Assembly (NCBI RefSeq): GCF_019396345.1
Contig: NZ_JAHKRM010000013.1
Coordinates: 1-64,000 of the forward strand
DNA: 64,000 nucleotides
DNA from: Nonomuraea guangzhouensis
Lineage (GTDB): Bacteria; Actinomycetota; Actinomycetes; Streptosporangiales; Streptosporangiaceae
Direction: 5' to 3'
Shown here piece by piece: positions 59,428 through 64,000 of this stretch. How positions within the stretch are numbered: position 1 is the stretch's first letter; the number at the start of each line of letters is the position of its first letter. The position numbers and the translations under genes are program-made. The notes below the pieces were generated by a model. It had not been told where the DNA came from, searched no databases, and was given only the letters and a program-made list of their open reading frames with translations.

Positions 59428-60248
59428 ATTCGACAGTCGTCACCTTCCCCGACGGTCATGTCAGTGGCCGTTCGGAGGTCGTCGGGGTCGTGCCGGCGGG
59501 GGGCCGGCACGGCCTCGTCGTCGCCGAAACCCCGTTCCATCCGCTTGATCACACCTGGCCGGACCAGCCGGCCGATCGCGGCACGATCGGTGGGCTGCCG
59601 GTGGCCGACTGCGTCACGGGGGCCCAGTCGGGCACCGGCGAGATCTTCCTCGGCTCCGACATCCCGGTACGCCGGGGCACCGAGGGCTGGGCCTGGCTGG
59701 TCGTCCACGTGACCGACACCCCGCTGCCGGTGGGGACCGAGGTGGCGCTGGAGGTGGACCCGGGCCATCGGGCGGCGCTGTCCGCCGGGCACACCGCCTG
59801 TCACCTGGCCGCGCTCGCGCTCAACGCCGCCCTGGCCGGGCACTGGCGCAAGCCGGTGGCGCCGGACGGGCTCGGCCACCCGGACTTCGACCAGAGCGCG
59901 ATCACCTCGTCGCGGATCTCGCCCTTCGGCAGCGAGGATGTCTACCGCCTCGGCAAGTCCCTGCGTAAGAAGGGGTTCTCCGCCGACGGGCTGGAGCTCT
60001 CGCAGGTCACCGCGGAGGTGAACGACCGGCTCAAGGCGTGGGTCGCGGCCGACGCGGCGGTCTGGCTCGACGTGCCGGGGCCCGGGCTGACGGCCCGCCG
60101 TACGTGGCACTGCGCGCTGCCGGAGGGTGAGACGTCTATCCCGTGTGGTGGTACGCATGTTCGGCGTGCGGGGGAGTTGGGGGCCGTTACGGTCGTCCTG
60201 TCTCTGGAGGATGCCGCGCTGACCATGCGCACCACTACTACTGGTTGA
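59424..60248 (+). CDS. AlaX-like alanyl-tRNA editing hydrolase
   Basis: A 274-residue protein resembling free-standing editing domains of alanyl-tRNA synthetase. The zinc ligands are visible: HTACH (His123, His127) and CGGTH (Cys241, His245). It lacks the aminoacylation domains. AlaX proteins hydrolyse Ser- or Gly-tRNA(Ala); a metal-dependent hydrolase of another amino compound is also possible. ATG 59424 overlaps the MFS stop. Its stop overlaps the convergent dienelactone hydrolase gene by 11 bases. Nearness of two tRNA-Ala genes in the window is probably chance. Confidence 0.85.
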   Translation: MNSTVVTFPDGHVSGRSEVVGVVPAGGRHGLVVAETPFHPLDHTWPDQPADRGTIGGLPVADCVTGAQSGTGEIFLGSDIPVRRGTEGWAWLVVHVTDTPLPVGTEVALEVDPGHRAALSAGHTACHLAALALNAALAGHWRKPVAPDGLGHPDFDQSAITSSRISPFGSEDVYRLGKSLRKKGFSADGLELSQVTAEVNDRLKAWVAADAAVWLDVPGPGLTARRTWHCALPEGETSIPCGGTHVRRAGELGAVTVVLSLEDAALTMRTTTTG

Positions 60249-60981
60249 GGGCCCTCAGGAAGGCCAGTACTCGCTTCCACGCGTCCGCGCAGGCCTCCTC
60301 GTGCTCGGCGGCGGTGGCGTCGAAGAAGCCGTGCGGGGCGCCCGGGTAGGTGATCAGCTCGTGCTCCACCCCCGCCTCCGTCAGCGCCTCACCGAACTCG
60401 CTCACCTGCTCACCCGTGATCCCGTGATCGGCGCCCCCGAACAGGCCCAGGATCGGCGCGCCCAGCTCGGCCGCGTGCTGGGTCGGCCCCGGGCCGTACG
60501 GGCCCGCGATGCCCGGCGCGCCGTAGAAGCCGATCACGCCCGCGAACCCGAAGCGCGGCGCCGACGCGAAGAACGCGTTGCGCCCGCCCATGCAGAACCC
60601 GAGCGCCACCGCCGGCCTGCCCAGCCGGTCGGCCGCGGCCATGATGTCGTCCTGGATCGTCTGCCTGCCGAGCTTGGAGACGTGCTCCATGATGGGGAAG
60701 CCCTCACCCCGCTCGTCGTCGGCGGCGGTCCTGCCGTAGTAGTCGATGGCGATGGCCGGGTGGCCCTGTTCGGCCAGGCGTAGGGCGAGCTGCTTGTAGA
60801 AGTCGTGCAGCCCGCGTACGTCGGGCAGGATGACCACGCCCGGCCCGCGGACGTCGTCGGGACGTGCCTCGTAGGCGGCGAACGCGGTGCCGTCGGCCGA
60901 GGTCACCTTGGTGTCGGAGGCCGTCGTGCCGGTGACGGGGGCGGCGTGGGCAGGTGGTTTCGCGTCATTGTCGTAGCACAT
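60238..60981 (-). CDS. Dienelactone hydrolase-family protein
   Basis: A 247-residue alpha/beta hydrolase of the DLH family. The catalytic triad can be read as Cys130 (LGFCMGG), Asp185 (FGGADHG) and His217 (APHGFF). The first residues form a polar extension before the fold. Members hydrolyse dienelactones or other cyclic esters; the substrate here is unknown. It is divergent from a MarR regulator gene with a 49-base gap, and so is its likely target. Confidence 0.88.
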   Translation of the reverse strand: MCYDNDAKPPAHAAPVTGTTASDTKVTSADGTAFAAYEARPDDVRGPGVVILPDVRGLHDFYKQLALRLAEQGHPAIAIDYYGRTAADDERGEGFPIMEHVSKLGRQTIQDDIMAAADRLGRPAVALGFCMGGRNAFFASAPRFGFAGVIGFYGAPGIAGPYGPGPTQHAAELGAPILGLFGGADHGITGEQVSEFGEALTEAGVEHELITYPGAPHGFFDATAAEHEEACADAWKRVLAFLRALNQ

Positions 60982-60998
60982 GGTGCGGTGAAATTACC

Positions 60999-61021
60999 AA
61001 AGCCAGATTGATAAAGCTAGA
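60999..61021. promoter_or_regulatory. Direct repeats between DLH and MarR genes
   Basis: AAAGCCAGA (60999-61007) and AAAGCTAGA (61013-61021) are direct repeats 14 bases apart in the short divergent gap. The AT-rich stretch is likely to hold both promoters and the MarR binding site. Confidence 0.5.
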
Positions 61022-61030
61022 CTTGTCTTC

Positions 61031-61450
61031 GTGCTCGCGAAAGATCTGCGGCTCGCGGTCGGGCGGTTGGCCCGGCGTATCCGCCAGCTGTACACGAATG
61101 CCTCAGGCGATGACATTTCCTTCACCGAGCTCGCGGTCCTGTCGCGACTGGAGCGGGAAGGGCCGCACACCTCGGCCCAGCTGGCCAACCTGGAGAAGGT
61201 GACCGCTCAGGCGATCGGCACGGTGCTGGGTGGATTGCATCGCCGCGGCATGGTGTCGCGCGGGCCTGATCCGGTCGATGGGCGGCGGGTCATCACGGTG
61301 ATCACGGATGCGGGGCGTGGCGCGCTGGACAGTCGGGAACAGGTCATCACTGAACAGCTGGCCGCGGCTGTCGACTCGCTCACCGAGGAGGAACGGTCTC
61401 GGTTGGCCGCCGCTCTGCCCATCCTGGTCGCGCTGGCGGAACGCCTCTGA
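61031..61450 (+). CDS. MarR-family transcriptional regulator
   Basis: A 139-residue winged-helix repressor or sensor. It shows the MarR core: FTELAVLSRLEREGPHTSAQLANLEKVTAQAIGTVLGGLHRRGMVSRGPDPVDGRRVITVITDAG, with the DPxDGRR wing. A conserved cysteine of OhrR type is absent. GTG 61031 is preceded by no strong ribosome site. It is divergent from the DLH gene, its probable target, and upstream of the HTH/Clp-N pair on the same strand. Confidence 0.9.
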   Translation: MLAKDLRLAVGRLARRIRQLYTNASGDDISFTELAVLSRLEREGPHTSAQLANLEKVTAQAIGTVLGGLHRRGMVSRGPDPVDGRRVITVITDAGRGALDSREQVITEQLAAAVDSLTEEERSRLAAALPILVALAERL

Positions 61451-61455
61451 TGCTC

Positions 61456-61504
61456 TGTCAGCATCTGCTGACAAGCGGCTGCTTGTCAGCGTATGCTGAC
61501 GCCA
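61456..61504 (+). promoter_or_regulatory. Tandem palindromes and leaderless promoter of the HTH/Clp-N pair
   Basis: Two palindromes of the same type lie 11 bases apart: TGTCAGCATCTGCTGACA (61456-61473, perfect) and GTCAGCGTATGCTGAC (61485-61500, perfect six-base arms). CTGACA (61468-61473) is a good -35 and TATGCT (61492-61497), 18 bases later, a good -10. Transcription would begin at about the ATG at 61504, so the mRNA is probably leaderless and the palindromes cover both promoter boxes. Confidence 0.75.
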
Positions 61505-61719
61505 TGAAGGTCAACGAGCTGGCCGACGCGGCCACTGATCGCGACCCCGGCGTGGGCCTCGCAGCCGTCGCCGCGCTGCGGGCTCTGCTGGAGGAGCTTG
61601 AGGCCACGCACGTGTCCAACGCCCGGGACCAGGGGTGGTCCTGGGAGCAGATCGCCGACGCCCTCGGGGTCAGGCGGCAGTCCGCCCACCGCAAGCACGC
61701 CCGCAGGATCGGAAGGTAA
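61504..61719 (+). CDS. Small HTH protein, probable autoregulator of the Clp-N gene
   Basis: A 71-residue protein. The C-terminal half (about 36-71, ARDQGWSWEQIADALGVRRQSAHRKHARR) is a helix-turn-helix; the N-terminal part is a short helical segment. A gene of this kind is paired with a Clp N-terminal domain protein in many actinomycetes. Directly upstream lie two palindromes over the promoter, so it most likely represses its own operon. ATG 61504 fits the leaderless promoter. The next gene starts four bases after its stop. Confidence 0.85.
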   Translation: MKVNELADAATDRDPGVGLAAVAALRALLEELEATHVSNARDQGWSWEQIADALGVRRQSAHRKHARRIGR

Positions 61720-61723
61720 CCGC

Positions 61724-62254
61724 ATGCTCGCCAGATTCACCGACTCCGCCCGCCGCGCGCTGATCAGGGCCGGCACGCTGGCCCTTGACGCGGGACGTCC
61801 GGCGCTCACCCCTGACCTGCTGCTGCTCGCCCTGGCTGAGATCCGGCCGTTCTCGCTGGCCAGTTTCACCGTGACGGCTGAGGACGTTCGGGAGCAGGTC
61901 GATCTCGGTGATCGCCGTGAGCTACTCGCCACCCTGGGGATCGATCTGGCCGAGGTGCACCGCCGTACCAGGGCGGGGACTTCCGATCCTGCGCGGTGGC
62001 GGTTGACGCGGTCGCGCCTCAACCCGCTGCGGGTCACCCTGCACGGGCCGTTGGGTTCGGTTCCGCTCGCCATGCACGCGCGGAAGGTGGTGGAGGTGGC
62101 GATGTGGCGGCCGGGGGCGGTCACGGGGGAGCGGCTGCTGTGGGGGCTGCTGGCCGACTACTCGAACGGGGCGGGGCGGATCTTGCGGGCCGGTGGGGTG
62201 GATCTGCGGGCGCTGGTTGAGGAGACGGGGATGCCGACGGCTCGGACGGCGTGA
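61724..62254 (+). CDS. Clp N-terminal (double-repeat) domain protein
   Basis: A 176-residue protein that contains a Clp N-domain: MLARFTDSARRALIRAGTLALDAGRPALTPDLLLLALAE at the start, and a second repeat-like region (about 115-170, MHARKVVEVAMWRPGAVTGERLLWGLLADYSNGAGRIL). It lacks the AAA+ modules of ClpC, so it cannot unfold proteins alone. It could act as an adaptor or stress sensor for ClpCP. Coupled to the small HTH gene by four bases. The order and spacing suggest one regulated unit. Confidence 0.88.
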   Translation: MLARFTDSARRALIRAGTLALDAGRPALTPDLLLLALAEIRPFSLASFTVTAEDVREQVDLGDRRELLATLGIDLAEVHRRTRAGTSDPARWRLTRSRLNPLRVTLHGPLGSVPLAMHARKVVEVAMWRPGAVTGERLLWGLLADYSNGAGRILRAGGVDLRALVEETGMPTARTA

Positions 62255-62261
62255 ACTCGCG

Positions 62262-63155
62262 TCAGGAGGGGGCGTCGAGGTGGGCGATCTTCTCCGGGTT
62301 GGCGAGGAGGTAGATGGTGTCGATCTTGCCGTCCGTGATGAGCAGGGAGATGACGGTGACGACCCGGCCCTCGGCCGAGACGACCATGGCGGGTGCGCCG
62401 TTCACGTTCGCCAGGCCGTACGACATGGTGGAGAAGTCACCCACACCGATCGAGGCCATGAACTTGGCGATGCCCTCGGGGGTGGTGATGGACGCCAGGA
62501 AGCGCGTCACGTTCTCGGCACCGGTCAGGGCGCGCAGCGGGGAGCGGGCCTTGCCGCCGCCGTCGCTGACCAGCGTCACTTCGCTGGACAGCAGGCCGAT
62601 CAGCCCGTCCAGATCGCCGCTGGTGGAGGCGCGGAGGAAGCGTTCGGTGATGCGCCGTCGCTCGCCGAGGTCCACGTCGAACCGGGGCCGCTTCTCCTGT
62701 ACGTGATCGCGGGCCCGCCTGGCCAGCTGCCGGGTGGCGGGCTCGGCCCGGCCGATGACCTCGGCGATCTCGGAGAACGGCAGGTCGAACGCCTCCCGCA
62801 GCACGAACACCGCCCGCTCCAGCGGCGAGAGCGTCTCGAGCACCACAAGCAGCGCCAGCTCGACGGAGTCGGCCAGCTCCGCGTGCTCCGCGACGTCGGG
62901 CGCGGTGCTGATGGGCTCGGGCAGCCACGGGCCGACGTACGACTCCCGCCGCGACTTCGCCCACCGCAGCCGGTCGATGGCCAGCCGCGACGTGACCCTG
63001 ATCAGGTACGCCTTGGGGTCGGCGACGGTCGTCTCGTCCACGCCGGACCAGCGCAGCCACGCCTCCTGCACGACGTCCTCGGCGTCGGCCATGCTGCCCA
63101 GGATTCGATAGGCGACGCCGGTCAGCAGGCTTCGGTGGTCTTCGAAGGTCGACAT
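62262..63155 (-). CDS. sigJ: ECF sigma factor, SigJ/ECF41 type with SnoaL-like domain
   Basis: A 297-residue ECF sigma factor. Region 2 lies at about 5-72 (DAEDVVQEAWLRW) and region 4 at about 105-155 (LSPLERAVFVLREAFDLPFSEIAEVIGRAE), linked by the WLPEP motif (77-81). The C-terminal SnoaL-like domain (about 165-297) has the DGGGK motif (198-202) and the end NPEKI, both typical of ECF41, where this domain takes the place of an anti-sigma factor. The usual partner, a carboxymuconolactone decarboxylase-like (COE) gene, is not next to it in this window. The promoter upstream matches the ECF41 target consensus, so it is probably self-activating. Gene symbol is by family. Confidence 0.92.
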   Translation of the reverse strand: MSTFEDHRSLLTGVAYRILGSMADAEDVVQEAWLRWSGVDETTVADPKAYLIRVTSRLAIDRLRWAKSRRESYVGPWLPEPISTAPDVAEHAELADSVELALLVVLETLSPLERAVFVLREAFDLPFSEIAEVIGRAEPATRQLARRARDHVQEKRPRFDVDLGERRRITERFLRASTSGDLDGLIGLLSSEVTLVSDGGGKARSPLRALTGAENVTRFLASITTPEGIAKFMASIGVGDFSTMSYGLANVNGAPAMVVSAEGRVVTVISLLITDGKIDTIYLLANPEKIAHLDAPS

Positions 63156-63164
63156 AGGACTTAA

Positions 63165-63192
63165 GACGTATCACGGTGGATCGTGTGTGACA
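63165..63192 (-). promoter_or_regulatory. ECF41-type promoter of the sigJ gene
   Basis: On the minus strand, TGTCACA (63192-63186) and CGTC (63168-63165) are 17 bases apart, the -35/-10 pair known for ECF41 targets (TGTCACA, about 16 bases, CGTC). Transcription would start only about 3-7 bases before the ATG at 63155, so the message is nearly leaderless. Confidence 0.75.
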
Positions 63193-63230
63193 CGGGCGCG
63201 CCGGGATTCCGATACACTGGCTACGCAACA

Positions 63231-63662
63231 AGGGGCTATAGCGCAGCTGGTAGCGCACCTCCATGGCATGGAGGGGGTCTGGGGTTCGAATCCCCATAGC
63301 TCCACGCGTCGGCGGGGTTGTTTTGGTCGCATGTACCCCCTTCGGGGGGCATGCTCCCCGCGGCCTCCTTGTTGTTTACATCGGGGGATAACCCCCGAAC
63401 CCCCAGCGTCGGGCCAAAGGGCCTCGCTTCGCTCGGGCTGTTTCCTTTCAGTCGGGCCTGGTCCCGACCCCCTGTAGGGCCTTCGCTTCGCTGCGGGCGT
63501 TTTTTCTTGGGCGGTCCGCCCGTTACCCGATTCGGTGGTTGGCCGTCTGCTGCCCGCCCTTCCGCAACGGGCTTCGCCGTGGCCGCTTCGCGGTCGAGGG
63601 CTCAGGCGCTGCCTCCAGTCGCGCCGGAGCCGCGACCCCTGGAGGGCCTCCGCTTCGCTTCG
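63231..63662 (+). repeat. Direct repeat, tRNA-Ala plus 3' flank, copy 2
   Basis: Bases 63231-63443 are identical to 27956-28168, then similarity with substitutions and indels continues to about 63662. No gene is seen between the tRNA and the TnsA-like remnant at 63735. This copy has extra CTTCGCTTCGG-type runs after the shared part. The two copies are in the same orientation and 35,275 bases apart. Confidence 0.9.
63232..63304 (+). tRNA. tRNA-Ala (GGC anticodon), copy 2
   Basis: Identical to the tRNA at 27957-28029: same 73 bases, anticodon GGC, no encoded CCA. It is oriented the same way. A possible promoter -10 TACACT lies near 63212-63217. It is divergent from the sigma factor gene and starts the second copy of the direct repeat. 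Confidence 0.97.
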
Positions 63663-63734
63663 GACGCCTTACTTGGGCGGGGGCTTCGCCCGCGCGTCCC
63701 CGTTGGCCGCTCGAACCAACGGAGGACGCCGCCG

Positions 63735-64000
63735 GTGCGGGGGTTCCGCTGGGCCAAGGGAGGCCGGGGCCTCGCCGGCTGGTGCTGGTCGGCGACAACC
63801 CGCGATCATGTCGGCTACGAATCCTGGCTGGAGCGGGACCGGTTGATCCTGCTGGATCTCGACCCGCAGGTGGTGGGGATCGCCTCGTAGCCGTTCTGGC
63901 TGCACTGGCGTGAAACGGGCGGACGGCAGAGATGTTCGCGGCCACGGCCGAGGCCTGCGCGGCGGTCGGTTGGGAGTTTGAGCATCTGGGTGTTCCTGAC
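63735..64000 (+). pseudogene. Broken TnsA-like transposase endonuclease gene, right end off window
   Basis: From a GTG at 63735 the frame encodes VRGFRWAKGG, then WSATTRDHVGYESWLERDRL, then LILLDLDPQVVGIAS, which resembles the N-terminus of TnsA-like heteromeric transposase endonucleases of actinobacteria. A TAG at 63888-63890 interrupts it where the family has Gln (IAS-Q-PFWLHW); PFWLHWRETGGR continues in frame afterwards. About 30 residues later in the usual sequence, the text jumps to another frame, with MFAATAEACAAVGWEF from 63932, so the middle including catalytic residues appears to be deleted. It is a dead remnant, though an intact gene may exist elsewhere. Family assignment rests on remembered pattern, not a search. 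Confidence 0.6.

Noticed and set aside
59424..63304. Functional link between the AlaX-like gene and the tRNA-Ala genes
   Set aside because: They are several kilobases apart with unrelated genes between, and tRNA-Ala copies are common; proximity alone is not evidence.

Overview
The window is GC-rich (roughly 70 percent) actinobacterial chromosome. Gene order and content (mreBCD-mrdA-rodA, the radical SAM pair followed by an RNase E/G with a long disordered N-terminus, rplU-rpmA-obgE-proB-proA, nadD-rsfS-phosphatase, WYL and TetR regulators, AA10 LPMO, ECF41 sigma factor) fit a filamentous actinomycete. I infer a member of the Streptosporangiales such as Nonomuraea; this rests on general resemblance, not on a search.

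Left third (1-27.9 kb), conserved core. It opens with the 5S rRNA that ends a ribosomal operon, then folC, a DUF4233 membrane protein, a multi-pass membrane protein and ndk. The cell-elongation operon mreB-mreC-mreD-mrdA-rodA follows with stop/start overlaps, then a 59-aa cysteine protein, the two radical SAM family genes, RNase E/G, ribosomal proteins L21 and L27, Obg and the first two proline-biosynthesis genes. Between proA and nadD sit a 58-aa membrane protein, a membrane Ser/Thr kinase and an M48 protease. nadD-rsfS-phosphatase matches the order of the mycobacterial nadD/rsfS/gpgP block. A regulator with both a GntR and a TetR DNA-binding domain closes this part.

Middle and right (28-63.2 kb), accessory and metabolic. 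This 35-kb segment lies between two tRNA-Ala(GGC) genes whose sequence and first 140 bases of 3' flank are identical (a 213-bp exact direct repeat). It holds a large secreted protein with two DUF4082 modules and a secreted GH35 beta-galactosidase. Next is a compact operon of a tandem GNAT, a PIG-L family protein and a five-gene oligopeptide-type ABC transporter. Then come a WYL regulator with its divergent target, an NhaA-thioredoxin fusion, a secreted Thr/Pro-rich protein and an M28 aminopeptidase. A response regulator-kinase-LPMO set follows, then TetR-controlled MFS efflux, several small membrane proteins, a CynX-type transporter, an AlaX-like editing protein, a dienelactone hydrolase/MarR pair, an HTH/Clp-N pair and a SigJ-type sigma factor.

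Right end (63.2-64 kb). The second tRNA-Ala copy and its repeated flank lead into a broken TnsA-like transposase endonuclease gene that runs off the window.

Regulation is often readable directly: near-perfect palindromes sit in front of the GntR-TetR, GH35, GNAT, WYL, TetR/MFS, HTH-Clp and LPMO genes, and the sigma factor carries an ECF41-type promoter in front of itself. No CRISPR array, intact insertion sequence or replication origin was seen.
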